From the NCBI GenBank assembly GCA_964580185.1, contig CAZOJQ010000016.1:1-54830 (forward strand): a DNA stretch of 54,830 nucleotides, written 5' to 3'. Position 1 is the stretch's first letter; every line of letters begins with the position of its first letter. The notes under the pieces were generated by a model that saw nothing but the letters and a program-made list of their open reading frames with translations, had not been told where the DNA came from and ran no database searches. Of the stretch, positions 17,282 through 26,571 are shown in pieces. The stretch comes from CAYWWY01 sp964580185 (GTDB lineage: Bacteria > Thermotogota > Thermotogae > MWEM01). A program made the position numbers and the translations under genes.

Positions 17282-17413
17282 CTCATAAGGGGGGAGGAGG
17301 AGTATTCTGAACCGGACGTTTGACTATCTTGAGGGTATACCTTCGTATATTGAGTTTGATCCGCGCCTTGCCCCGCAAAGGGTTTTTGTTGCCTTCTGGA
17401 CTTGGAACACACC

Positions 17414-18349
17414 ATGAACCGGAAACTCGTCGATGGGGTGAAACGCGTTTATAGGAAGGTGGTTCCGCTTTCTCTGAGAATACGAGTCGATCGAACCCGA
17501 GGGCGTTGTGCCGATCGAAAACTCCTGCGAACAATCAATCGGTATTTTGTGGATCATCCCGACGAAAAGGATTCCTTTCAAGAGGAACTGGATTATCTCA
17601 ATCGGTTGAAAACCATTGATATGATTCCGTACGATCTTTCTTTGGATATTGATATTCCATCGATCAAGGTATATCACAATAGTGCGCATGATCTTATGTA
17701 TATTGTTCACCAAGGGAAGGCTTTGTATTTCCCCCAAAACGCCACGATCGATCAGGTTCGTTTCATGTATGTCTGCCTGATCAAGGAACAGCATCCGATG
17801 AGTCCCCACCGCTATCTTTCCGATGGATTCTCTATCCAACCTTCCGATGTATTTATGGATGTGGGGGCTGCGGAAGGGATGATTTCCTTGGAATTGGTCG
17901 AAACCGCTCGATCGATGATCCTCTTCGAGTCGGATCCCAGATGGCTCAAACCCTTAACGGCAACCTTCGAACCTTGGGCTGAAAAGGTAACCATTGTCCC
18001 GAAAACGGTTTCCTACTATGAAAGCCACCGTTTTACCTCGATCGATTCATTCTTGAATGGGAATGAGGCCTCTATTTTCATGAAGATCGATGTGGAGGGT
18101 GATGAAGCAGCCGTTCTGAGAGGGGCTGAACATACACTCCAACACCCGAAAACAAGGGTTGTTTGCTGTACATACCATTGTCATGGCGACAGCGACCATT
18201 TTCACCGGTTTTTTCATGCAAAAGGGTTCCAGACAGAGTTTTCAAGAGGGTATATGATCCCAACTCTGAAAACCATGCAAAGTCCCCCCTATTTCCGCAA
18301 AGGAGTGATCCGGGCATGGAAAGAATCCGGGGTCTTGTCTCATGAATGA
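17414..18349 (+). CDS. FkbM family methyltransferase
   Basis: 311 residues from the ATG; a TTG four codons earlier is possible, and neither has a good ribosome binding site. The C-terminal half carries the methyltransferase core: SAM loop MDVGAAEGMISLELVE, then ILFESDPRW, then TSIDSFL, then the typical FMKIDVEGDEAAVLRGAE motif of the FkbM group. The N-terminal 130 residues are less conserved. It should methylate a hydroxyl of a sugar or linked compound. It is the first gene of a ten-gene glycan operon and overlaps the next gene by eight bases. Confidence 0.8.
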   Translation: MNRKLVDGVKRVYRKVVPLSLRIRVDRTRGRCADRKLLRTINRYFVDHPDEKDSFQEELDYLNRLKTIDMIPYDLSLDIDIPSIKVYHNSAHDLMYIVHQGKALYFPQNATIDQVRFMYVCLIKEQHPMSPHRYLSDGFSIQPSDVFMDVGAAEGMISLELVETARSMILFESDPRWLKPLTATFEPWAEKVTIVPKTVSYYESHRFTSIDSFLNGNEASIFMKIDVEGDEAAVLRGAEHTLQHPKTRVVCCTYHCHGDSDHFHRFFHAKGFQTEFSRGYMIPTLKTMQSPPYFRKGVIRAWKESGVLSHE

Positions 18350-19286
18350 GAGTCGTTTGTCCGCAAAAACGCTGCTCAGGATTCGGAACCGATTCTTCGG
18401 ATCAACCGGAATCAGCGCGTTGCATAACATAAAACGGATACTTACAGGCGATTTTTCCTGCAATTACGGACTGGCAACCTTTTTTTTGGGATCGCGAAAA
18501 ACGAAAGGATCGATCGAGGGAGCAATCCTTTCGGTCTTCAATCGATACAAGATCGACTTGAGGGGAACGATCCTGGATTTTGGAACCTATCAAATACCCA
18601 ATTTTTTGTTGGATTGTCAACTTAAAAATACATTTATCATTGAATCAAAAGACTTGACTTTGCCCCAAGCCTTTGGGATCATGGACTTTTGTTATGAGGG
18701 TCCTTATGAAGATCATCAGGTACGGTTGTCCGAAGGAGACGTGGTTTTGGATTGTGGAGCGAATCTGGGTCTTTTTTCCGCATACGCTGCCGGGAAAGGA
18801 TGCAAGGTCTATGCCTTCGAACCCGTTCCAGCTGCAATGAAGAATCTTTTGCAAACGATCAGCCTGTATCCGGGCGCGATTGAAGGCATCCCATGGGCCA
18901 TATCTCATTCAGAAGGAACAACGTTGATCACGAACATGGTCGAAGGATGGGATATCTGTCGGAATTCAATCTTGGAACAAGCCATCAGCTCATCAGGTGA
19001 GACTGTTGAAGTTCCGATGACTTCGATCGATCGGTTTGTCGAGCAAAGGGGTTTGGAACGGGTGGATTTTATCAAAGCGGATATCGAAGGCGCGGAACGT
19101 TGGATGCTGGAAGGGGCCAAAGAAACCCTCAAACGCTTTGCTCCCAAACTTTCCATTTGCGCATATCACCTACCCGATGATGTCCGGGTTCTGAAAGAAT
19201 TGATCATGAGGGCAAATCCGGCCTACCGGATCCGTAAACGATACGAGAAACTGATCGCATATGTCCCAAAAAGGGGAGTTGCCTGA
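18342..19286 (+). CDS. FkbM family methyltransferase
   Basis: 314 residues. It has the SAM-binding loop VVLDCGANLGLFSAYAAGKG, the acidic end of strand 2 in YAFEPVPAAM, the internal TSIDRFVEQRGL, and the FkbM signature FIKADIEGAERWMLEGA. The first 90 residues are specific to this protein. It overlaps the preceding methyltransferase gene by eight bases, so the two are probably made together, but they are only distantly similar and may act on different positions of the glycan. The next gene follows after three bases. Confidence 0.85.
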   Translation: MNESRLSAKTLLRIRNRFFGSTGISALHNIKRILTGDFSCNYGLATFFLGSRKTKGSIEGAILSVFNRYKIDLRGTILDFGTYQIPNFLLDCQLKNTFIIESKDLTLPQAFGIMDFCYEGPYEDHQVRLSEGDVVLDCGANLGLFSAYAAGKGCKVYAFEPVPAAMKNLLQTISLYPGAIEGIPWAISHSEGTTLITNMVEGWDICRNSILEQAISSSGETVEVPMTSIDRFVEQRGLERVDFIKADIEGAERWMLEGAKETLKRFAPKLSICAYHLPDDVRVLKELIMRANPAYRIRKRYEKLIAYVPKRGVA

Positions 19287-19289
19287 ACG

Positions 19290-20366
19290 ATGGATATAGC
19301 ACCCCAAACCGCTATCATCAGCGTCATCATACCGGTGTATAAAGTAGAACCCTATCTTCAGCGGTGCGTCGAGAGTGTGATCCATCAGACCTATCCCAAT
19401 CTCGAGATCATCCTTGTGGATGATGGATCGCCCGATCGGTGCGGACAGATCTGTGACCGATACGCGCTGCAGGATAATCGAGTTCGGGTTATTCATCAGG
19501 AAAATCAGGGAGTAAGCAGCGCCAGAAATGCAGGGATGAAACTCATGACCGGCGAGTATTGTTTTTTTCTGGATTCTGATGACTATATCGATCTCCATAC
19601 CATCGAAACCTTATATAATCGCGCCAAATCCACCAATGCGGATCTTGTCATCGGAAACATATCCATCATCGATGAACACAATCAAACGACAAAAAATCCT
19701 CCTTTTCCGGTCCAATCCGTTTCGGTCAATGATCGCGCCGACATGAATTTCCGGTATTTGTACTTTTATGCCCCGGGATTCGGTATTCCAGCATGGAACA
19801 AACTCTACCGAGTCGAGTTGATCCAGCAAATCCGGTTGTCCTTTGATGAGACGCTGAAAATTGCAGAAGATTATCCGTTCAACCTTGTGTTCTTTTTTCA
19901 TCATCCAAGAATCGAATGTGTTGATGAATCCACCTATTTTTACTGCAATTATGCTTCCACTATTTCGAAATCGAATCATGAAAATTTATTGCGTGATATA
20001 TGCCATATTCATGCTTGTCAACTAGAGCTTTTGGAAAAAATGGATGCAATCAAAGAAAACCAAGATTTGATTCAGTTCTCAGTCATCGGATCGATTCACA
20101 AAATCATCTTTCAAGCGTATATGCACTCCCAAAGACCGTTCCGAGAGGCAAAAAGCCTACTGAAAGCCTTTATAAAATCAGCGGTCTCAAAGGAGACGAT
20201 CAAAGACATGGCAAAGGGAACGGTTATCAGTAGGGTGCATCGAAAGGGATGGCGATGGTATGCGCGAGCGATCGGCATTGCTTTATCCCTTCGGTGGTAT
20301 TCTCTGGTGGTTTTCATCCACTTTATCCGGTTTCGGTTTGAACCTAAGGGCAACCGGCGATCATGA
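19290..20366 (+). CDS. GT2 family glycosyltransferase
   Basis: 358 residues, GT-A fold. The first 100 residues give the family pattern: ISVIIPVYKVEPYLQRCVES, ILVDDGSPDRCGQICD, GVSSARNAGM, and the DxD-like FFLDSDDYID that binds the metal and nucleotide sugar. The C-terminal part is helical with a basic, partly hydrophobic end that may rest on the membrane. It would add a sugar to a growing surface polysaccharide. Bases 19317-19596 are about 92% identical to 22701-22980 in the second GT2 gene of this operon, although the rest of the two proteins is far more diverged. The next gene overlaps by four bases. Confidence 0.85.
   Translation: MDIAPQTAIISVIIPVYKVEPYLQRCVESVIHQTYPNLEIILVDDGSPDRCGQICDRYALQDNRVRVIHQENQGVSSARNAGMKLMTGEYCFFLDSDDYIDLHTIETLYNRAKSTNADLVIGNISIIDEHNQTTKNPPFPVQSVSVNDRADMNFRYLYFYAPGFGIPAWNKLYRVELIQQIRLSFDETLKIAEDYPFNLVFFFHHPRIECVDESTYFYCNYASTISKSNHENLLRDICHIHACQLELLEKMDAIKENQDLIQFSVIGSIHKIIFQAYMHSQRPFREAKSLLKAFIKSAVSKETIKDMAKGTVISRVHRKGWRWYARAIGIALSLRWYSLVVFIHFIRFRFEPKGNRRS
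19317..19596 (+). repeat. Homologous block shared by the two GT2 genes, copy 1
   Basis: Aligns without gaps to 22701-22980 (offset 3384). By hand I count about 23 differences in 280 bases, with a fully identical run of about 55-60 bases near its start. Outside the block, similarity drops to roughly 40% at protein level. Confidence 0.85.
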
Positions 20367-21460
20367 GAGTTTTGCACATCATCAATTCGCTTCGGATGGG
20401 TGGGGCTGAGAAGCTGCTTGTGAAAATGGCATGCCTCATGAAATCGAACGGGATCGATGTCGATCTGCTCGTTTTAGACGCCAAAGGCGCTATATTTACC
20501 GATCTGCTTCGAGAAAGAGGAATTTCTTTTTCGTTTTCTCATGCCCAAAACCTGTATTCCTTTCTTCAGATCCAAGCGATTAAACCCCTTTCCAAGAATC
20601 AAAGGTATGATCTCATCCACACCCATCTTTTCCCTGCTCAACTCTGGAGCGTTTCGGCCTTGAATCGATCTGGGATCCCGCTGATCACGACAGAACACAG
20701 CACGTTCAATCGCAGGAGAGACTACAGGATTTTTAAGGGGCTCGACCGATGGATGTATGGAAAGTACAAAAGAATCATATGCAATAGCCGAGCCACCAAG
20801 GATTGCCTGGAACAATGGTTGCCCGAAACATGCTCCAAAACCGTATTGATCCATAATGGAATCGACCTCGAAGCCTTTGATTCTGCCCAAGCATACCCCA
20901 AAGATATGTTCATCAGCGGATATGAGCCAGGCATGCGCCTCCTTCTGAAAGTATCGAGTTTTTCCCAAGCCAAGGATCATGCTACTGTTATCCGCGCTCT
21001 GGCTGAATTGCCCGATCGATACCATCTTTTGTTGGTCGGAGAAGGGCCCAAAGAAAAGGAGATTCGGAATCTGACCACATCCCTGAGAATGGACGCGCGT
21101 GTTCATTTTCTCGGGGTTCGCACGGATGTTTCACGGATCGCGAAAAGTGCGGATCTTTTGATCCAATCATCCCATTGGGAAGGGTTTGGGCTTTCTGTCG
21201 TAGAAGGCATGGCTTGCGGATTGCCAGTGATCGTGAGCCAAACCCCAGGATTGGCGGACATATTCGGGCAAACCGCTTTACTCGTCCCCACAGGAAACCC
21301 GCAAGCTCTCGCCGAAATGATTCGGAAACTCGAAGACCCTTTGCTATATCAAACCCACGCTACGATGAGTCGGGAAGAAGCGAAACACTTTTCCCTCTCC
21401 CAAATGGTATCCGATTATCAATCGGTGTATGAACAAGTCATGCGATCTCCATCCTCCTGA
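20363..21460 (+). CDS. GT4 family glycosyltransferase
   Basis: 365 residues, GT-B fold. The N-terminal acceptor domain begins MRVLHIINSLRMGGAEKLLV with the glycine loop and later TEHSTF. The donor domain has LLLVGEGPKEKEIRNL, then ADLLIQSSHWEGFGLSVVEGMACGLPVI, the usual EX7E-type region, then ALLVPTGNPQALA. It looks complete. It starts with the ATGA overlap on the preceding GT2 gene. Likely role: adding a hexose or amino sugar during assembly of the surface glycan on the inner face of the membrane. Confidence 0.88.
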   Translation: MRVLHIINSLRMGGAEKLLVKMACLMKSNGIDVDLLVLDAKGAIFTDLLRERGISFSFSHAQNLYSFLQIQAIKPLSKNQRYDLIHTHLFPAQLWSVSALNRSGIPLITTEHSTFNRRRDYRIFKGLDRWMYGKYKRIICNSRATKDCLEQWLPETCSKTVLIHNGIDLEAFDSAQAYPKDMFISGYEPGMRLLLKVSSFSQAKDHATVIRALAELPDRYHLLLVGEGPKEKEIRNLTTSLRMDARVHFLGVRTDVSRIAKSADLLIQSSHWEGFGLSVVEGMACGLPVIVSQTPGLADIFGQTALLVPTGNPQALAEMIRKLEDPLLYQTHATMSREEAKHFSLSQMVSDYQSVYEQVMRSPSS

Positions 21461-21519
21461 TCGACTTCCGAAAGACGATGAGGATCATGAGAATGCGTAC
21501 TGGAAAGGAGGAGAAGGGA

Positions 21520-22659
21520 ATGAAGATTACTCTCAATGCCACAAACCTCTTTGATAAGCCAGAAGTCTGCGGTATCGGCCAATATGTAATCAACCTTCTC
21601 TTAGGGATGCAAGAAATCGATCGATTGAGCCACTTCCGAATCGTGGCCCATTCCGAAGCGGAGAAAGTGTTTTCTCACCGGTTTCCCGATGCTTGTGTCA
21701 TCAAAGTTTCCGATCCGAAAGCGCTTCGCACGATTCGATGGAAAGAGGGGTTTTTTCGTCATTTGTACTATGAACGGCGATCGGTACCCAGGGTTCATAA
21801 GCGAGGAAGATCGGATCTTTTGTTTCATCCGAGCATTGCCCAAAGCGTGTGGACCTCCAAGTCCACCAAGACTGTTGTGATGGTGCATGATCTGTTTCTC
21901 AAGCATTTTCCCAATGCGCTTTCGAAACTGTATCGTGCCTATTTGGATGCCACTTATCGAAAGACCTTGCTGAACGCGGACCATATCATTACGCCTTCTC
22001 ATTTTGTGAAACAGGATATCTTAACTCATTATCCCAAGATTCCGGATCAGAAGGTTACTCCGATTCACAATCCCATAGTGGTCAGGTTGTCAGACATAAG
22101 CGAGATTCCTATTGATAATCCCTACATATTGAGTGTGAACGCGCTCCGGTTCCACAAAAACCTCATGACATTGATCAAGGCCTTTGAGCAGATCCAGGAT
22201 AAGATCGATCATTCTCTGGTCTTAACAGGTCCGGTGATCCAGAAGGAAACCAATCTCGTTCAGACCTATATCAAAGAAAAAAAGATCCCCAGGGTCGTCG
22301 TAACCGGTTATGTCTCTGACGCGCAAAGGAATTATCTCTATCAAAACGCATCTCTGTTCGTCTCACCTTCGCTGCACGAAGGGTTTGGGATTACCCCTGT
22401 GGAAGCGGCCCTTTTTGAAGTGCCTGTTTTGACAACCCGTGAGACATGCATACCTGAAATCACTCGTAACCTGCTTCATTACTATGAACCAGCTACAGAC
22501 CACCACCAATTGGCGCGCAAGATCATGGAAGTTTTGGGGCGAGACTGCGATCGAAAGAATCTGCAAGCGATACGAGATGAGTTTCAGACTGCCTATTCAG
22601 CTTCATCGATTGCGCAACAATACTGGGATTGTTTTCAACGGGTTGTGGAGAGACCATGA
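21520..22659 (+). CDS. GT4 family glycosyltransferase
   Basis: 379 residues from the ATG that follows AAAGGAGG at a good distance; an earlier in-frame ATG at 21478 lacks a site. GT-B fold: N-terminal glycine loop GIGQYVINLLLGM, middle DHIITPSHFVKQDIL, donor domain YILSVNALRFHKNLMTLIKAF, then ASLFVSPSLHEGFGITPVEAAL with the conserved glutamates. This is the 'mannosyltransferase-like' subtype that includes WbaZ/MtfB enzymes, but the sugar cannot be read from sequence. It overlaps the following GT2 gene by four bases (ATGA). Confidence 0.88.
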   Translation: MKITLNATNLFDKPEVCGIGQYVINLLLGMQEIDRLSHFRIVAHSEAEKVFSHRFPDACVIKVSDPKALRTIRWKEGFFRHLYYERRSVPRVHKRGRSDLLFHPSIAQSVWTSKSTKTVVMVHDLFLKHFPNALSKLYRAYLDATYRKTLLNADHIITPSHFVKQDILTHYPKIPDQKVTPIHNPIVVRLSDISEIPIDNPYILSVNALRFHKNLMTLIKAFEQIQDKIDHSLVLTGPVIQKETNLVQTYIKEKKIPRVVVTGYVSDAQRNYLYQNASLFVSPSLHEGFGITPVEAALFEVPVLTTRETCIPEITRNLLHYYEPATDHHQLARKIMEVLGRDCDRKNLQAIRDEFQTAYSASSIAQQYWDCFQRVVERP

Positions 22660-23735
22660 AAAACGGAGCACAAGTTTCAGATCCTCCGGTGGCACCGCTG
22701 ATCAGCATTATCATACCGGTGTATAAAGTAGAACCCTATCTTCAGCGGTGCGTCGAGAGTGTGATCCACCAGACCTATTTCAATCTCGAGATCATCCTGG
22801 TGGATGATGGATCGCCCGATCGGTGCGGACAGATCTGTGACCACTACGCAAAGCAGGATAATCGAGTTCGGGTTATTCATCAGGAAAATCAGGGAGTAAG
22901 TAGCGCCAGAAACGCAGGAATGGACATCATGACCGGAGAGTACTGTTTTTTTGTGGACTCCGATGATTATATCGATCTCCGTTCTGTAGCAATCTTATTG
23001 GATCGAGCTGAATCCACCCAGGCAGACCTTGTCATTGGCAATACCGTCATAGCGCTCGACAATCATAAGATCCTGTCAAACCCTCCGTTCGTTCGAACGC
23101 AACTTTCGAAGGAAGGATTCACACAGACACCCGTAAAGTACGAGTATCTGTACGATCCGGGATATGGAGTTCCTGTATGGAATAAACTATACCAGAACCG
23201 ATTCCTTCAGAAGCACCAGCTCCGGTTCGATGAGCAGTTACCGTTCGGAGAAGATATGGTTTTTGCCGTTCGATGCCTTGCGCGTCAGCCAACGATTCAT
23301 TTGGTCAATCAGTATACGTATTATTATTGCGCCAATGCCTCGTCTTTGTCCCAATCTCACAAGCAAAAAATGGTTGAGCAAAGCGCGCTCGTTTTGGAGT
23401 CGATCCGGAGCGATTTGGAACCACTCCACCAAATCGAAAGAAATCAGGACCTTCTTGCTTTTGTCGCATTCGGATTGGTTCAACAAATTACTCGAAACAT
23501 CATGATTCACTCCAGAAAGAAATATCGCGATATCCGAACGGCTATGATTCAATTCATCCAATCCGAGATTGTCGCCCGCGCCATCGAAAAAATCGCCAAG
23601 GAACCCATTTTTCGGAAGATTCCCAGAAAAAAGTGGGTCATGTACGCTCGGTTGCTTTCGTTTTTCTATCATCATAAGTTATATTCCATTACTTCGTTGA
23701 TCCTGTTTTTGAGGTTTCATAACCAGAAAGGGTAA
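22656..23735 (+). CDS. GT2 family glycosyltransferase
   Basis: 359 residues from the ATG overlapping the previous stop. It is the paralogue of the GT2 at 19290: after six extra N-terminal residues it shares ISIIIPVYKVEPYLQRCVES, ILVDDGSPDRCGQICD, and FFVDSDDYIDL almost residue for residue. The acceptor-side C-terminal half differs widely (for example LRFDEQLPFGEDMVFAV). The near-identical DNA block inside an otherwise diverged pair suggests recombination or a recent swap of the catalytic module. It probably transfers the same or a similar sugar onto a different acceptor. Confidence 0.85.
   Translation: MKNGAQVSDPPVAPLISIIIPVYKVEPYLQRCVESVIHQTYFNLEIILVDDGSPDRCGQICDHYAKQDNRVRVIHQENQGVSSARNAGMDIMTGEYCFFVDSDDYIDLRSVAILLDRAESTQADLVIGNTVIALDNHKILSNPPFVRTQLSKEGFTQTPVKYEYLYDPGYGVPVWNKLYQNRFLQKHQLRFDEQLPFGEDMVFAVRCLARQPTIHLVNQYTYYYCANASSLSQSHKQKMVEQSALVLESIRSDLEPLHQIERNQDLLAFVAFGLVQQITRNIMIHSRKKYRDIRTAMIQFIQSEIVARAIEKIAKEPIFRKIPRKKWVMYARLLSFFYHHKLYSITSLILFLRFHNQKG
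22701..22980 (+). repeat. Homologous block shared by the two GT2 genes, copy 2
   Basis: Partner of 19317-19596; see that entry for the comparison. Confidence 0.85.
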
Positions 23736-23739
23736 CGAA

Positions 23740-25278
23740 ATGGGCTGGAAGGATCAAATCAAGCGATTTCGGACCATATCTTCAGGAGCGCAGTCGGTAG
23801 CTGTTGGAACCGTAGCATTCATGGTGTTCACAACTATTTCCAAAATTCTCGGGTTTATTCGGGAAATGGTGTTGGCTGCAACGTTTGGAACATCTTGGCG
23901 ATTGGATGCGGTAATCGTAGCCCTGGAACCAGCGGAAAGCCTATCTGCGATTATGGCGGGCGCCATGGCCACGATGATGGTACCGATCTATCTTCAGATG
24001 AAAACCGATCCAAATCCCCAAAAAACCGCTCAATATGCTTCGAATGTCCTAAAGATTTCTGTTCTTGCTTTGCTTATCTTTTCCGCCGCCCTTTTCTTCT
24101 TCCCGGAAATCCTGATTCGTTTCTTTGCCCCCAATTTTTCGGGAGAAATCCTTGAATACGCGGCCAGAAAGCTGCAAGTTCTGGCGGTTCTTCCTTTAAT
24201 CAATGGGGTGGGCGCCATTTTCATTGCTACTTTACGGGCAGAAAGACGGTTTATCCAGAAGGCTTCTTTTCAGATCATATTCAATATTGTAAGCATCCCT
24301 TTGCTTGTATCCCTAGCTCCGTTATGGGCGGAAGCGGCGTATGTCTTCGCTTGGGTGGCGGGCGCGGGTGTGATGAACCTATGCGTAGTTTTTTACTCTC
24401 AGCGGTTTTTTGATAAGCGGGCCTTCTTTTCCTTCAAACCGCCCAACCATCACGCAAGAAAAACCTTGATTATGGCATTCCCGGTAATTTTCGGGAGCAG
24501 CGCGCATCTGATCAATCAAATCGTCGACAAGATGTTCGCCTCTTACCTTCCCGTGGGTCGGATTTCTGCGCTTCGATATTCGCAGGTTATGCTGACCATG
24601 ATCACTGCTTTGATTGTGGGCAGTTTTCTCGCAACCACACATACAGAGATCAGCGAATCCGCTGCCAAAAATGATATCAAAGCAATCGTCTCTCGACTGA
24701 AGAAGACCCATACCGATCTAATTCGATTGGTCATTCCGTTGACCTTTTGGATCATCCTGATGGCCGAACCGCTCATTCGAATCCTGTTCCAACGGGGCGA
24801 GTTTGACATGCAATCCACTACCTTAGTGAGCGGAGCGCTAATCGCGTACAGCATTCTCATCTTTCTCAGTCCGATCAGCGGATTGGCTTCCAATACCATC
24901 GTTGCTCTGCAAAGAGTCAATATCATCTATTTGTTCTCGGTGATCGGTCTCGGACTGAATGCTCTGTTTAACTGGGCATTCATCGGTCCCTTCGGGCATG
25001 TCGGTATTGCAGCCTCCACGTCTCTTGTCGGCCTTATTAGCAAAGCGATGTACTTGGGATGGTTATACCGAACCTATCGGATTCACTTTGTCAATTTTCG
25101 ACAGATAACGCTTTTGTGCTCGATTTTTGGGGTTGGTTTTGTGATCCTCCTTATGTTACAATCGATTTGGGTCTATTGGGTGTGGTTATTGGTGGGCAAT
25201 CTATTCTTTTTGATGGGCTTCCTGATAATCAATCGGAAATTGATTCATTCTTTGATACGAAAAATTATGGATCGATGA
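23740..25278 (+). CDS. MurJ-family lipid-linked oligosaccharide flippase
   Basis: 512 residues of an inner-membrane protein with about 14 hydrophobic helices. The N-terminal segment 'STISKILGFIREMVLAATFG' type pattern (here TTISKILGFIREMVLA) and the central 'RLKKTHTDLIRLVIPLTF...EPLIRILFQRGEFD' are hallmarks of MurJ/MviN. It flips lipid-linked saccharides across the cytoplasmic membrane. Its place inside a glycosyltransferase operon suggests it exports the polysaccharide repeat unit, as Wzx would, rather than serving as the housekeeping lipid II flippase. Sequence alone cannot settle that. The ribosome binding site is weak. Confidence 0.85.
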   Translation: MGWKDQIKRFRTISSGAQSVAVGTVAFMVFTTISKILGFIREMVLAATFGTSWRLDAVIVALEPAESLSAIMAGAMATMMVPIYLQMKTDPNPQKTAQYASNVLKISVLALLIFSAALFFFPEILIRFFAPNFSGEILEYAARKLQVLAVLPLINGVGAIFIATLRAERRFIQKASFQIIFNIVSIPLLVSLAPLWAEAAYVFAWVAGAGVMNLCVVFYSQRFFDKRAFFSFKPPNHHARKTLIMAFPVIFGSSAHLINQIVDKMFASYLPVGRISALRYSQVMLTMITALIVGSFLATTHTEISESAAKNDIKAIVSRLKKTHTDLIRLVIPLTFWIILMAEPLIRILFQRGEFDMQSTTLVSGALIAYSILIFLSPISGLASNTIVALQRVNIIYLFSVIGLGLNALFNWAFIGPFGHVGIAASTSLVGLISKAMYLGWLYRTYRIHFVNFRQITLLCSIFGVGFVILLMLQSIWVYWVWLLVGNLFFLMGFLIINRKLIHSLIRKIMDR

Positions 25279-25328
25279 TTCTACAGACATAGCCATCCTT
25301 GGGGAATGATTTCTTGAAAGGAGATCGG

Positions 25329-26489
25329 ATGCGGATATTCTTCCCGGTTTTCCAATGGGCAAAACCTACGATGCAGGGTGTATTAAAAAAGGTTGCGGAT
25401 CAAACAGAAGCTTTTCGGCAGAACAAGGCGGAAATATATACTATCGTATATGGGCATCATGATCCTGAGGTCCATAAATTCGATGGGATCCACTATGTGG
25501 ATATTCATCCGAAATCCAACCGATACATCCTTCAGTTGTTTGAAGTGCGAAACCATTCGTTTCAGATGGCTATGAAAAAAATCGAAGAGTTGCGCCCTGA
25601 TGTCATCTATAGCCGATATATGGGCGGAGGGCCACATGCGATTCAATTTGCGAAAAAAGCCCGTTCCTTTTCTCCCTTGATCTTAGAAATCCAGGCAATC
25701 GTGACCAAAGAACTTGCTATGCAAAAGAAATGGGCGTTTCTTGCTATGGAAACCTTTTTTGGAAGACAAGTCATCAGAAAAGCCAATGCCCTGATTGCGA
25801 ATACTCATTCCGTCAAGGATTATTATGCCAACAAGTTTCAAATCCCTGCCTATTGCATCGGAAATGGGGCAAATGTCGCTGCTTTGCCGCTCCGAACCCC
25901 GCCGCCGATGAATGAAGAGATCCATCTTCTTTTTGTCGGCTCAATTCTTCGCTGGCATGCGCTGGATCGATTGATTGAGGGACTCTATCAATATCAGGGC
26001 AACCGGAAGATCATTCTCCATTTGGTCGGAAAAGAGGAAGACAACGGTGAGATTCGAAGGCTATGCCACAAGAGAAACCTTCATGATCAAGTGATGTTTC
26101 ACGGGTACCGAGAATATGCGGAACTCGATGGTTTTTTCAATGCAGCCCATATCGCTATTGGTTGCTTGGGCTTTCACAGAAAAGGGGTCGACGAAGGATC
26201 AACGATTAAAAATGGGGAGTATTGCGCCCGTGGAATTCCGTTCATTTATGGCCATATCGATCCGGATTTTCCCGAACATTTCCCATTCACTCAGTCATTC
26301 CCGGCCTCCGAAGACCCTATTCCGATCTCAGAAGTCGTCTCTTTTTTGGATCGAGTCATGGCAGACCCGAATCATCCGGATCAAATGCGGAAGTTTGCTT
26401 TCGATCATCTTGATTGGAGCAAAAAAACCCAGATTCTCCTCGATGTACTCAATCGTTTGATCCTTCCAACAGCCGATCAAAAAGGATGA
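25329..26489 (+). CDS. GT4-like glycosyltransferase
   Basis: 386 residues from the ATG placed after AAAGGAG; the frame extends 10 codons further upstream without a site. GT-B fold with divergent motifs: an N-terminal RIFFPVFQWAKPTMQGVLKK, then DVIYSRYMGGGPHAIQ, then NALIANTHSVKDYYANKF at the domain linker, and LLFVGSILRWHALDRLIEGL plus LHLVGKEEDNGEI in the donor domain. The usual EX7E is replaced by IAIGCLGFHRKGVDEGSTIKN, seen in some capsule glycosyltransferases. It is preceded by MurJ and followed by the shortened GT4 gene. Confidence 0.75.
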   Translation: MRIFFPVFQWAKPTMQGVLKKVADQTEAFRQNKAEIYTIVYGHHDPEVHKFDGIHYVDIHPKSNRYILQLFEVRNHSFQMAMKKIEELRPDVIYSRYMGGGPHAIQFAKKARSFSPLILEIQAIVTKELAMQKKWAFLAMETFFGRQVIRKANALIANTHSVKDYYANKFQIPAYCIGNGANVAALPLRTPPPMNEEIHLLFVGSILRWHALDRLIEGLYQYQGNRKIILHLVGKEEDNGEIRRLCHKRNLHDQVMFHGYREYAELDGFFNAAHIAIGCLGFHRKGVDEGSTIKNGEYCARGIPFIYGHIDPDFPEHFPFTQSFPASEDPIPISEVVSFLDRVMADPNHPDQMRKFAFDHLDWSKKTQILLDVLNRLILPTADQKG

Positions 26490-26571
26490 ACCCGAACACT
26501 CATTTTGACGAGGTTTTGTATGATCCCGCTGTTTTTTTATCGAAACTTCCCCCGATTTATAGAGGGGCGCG

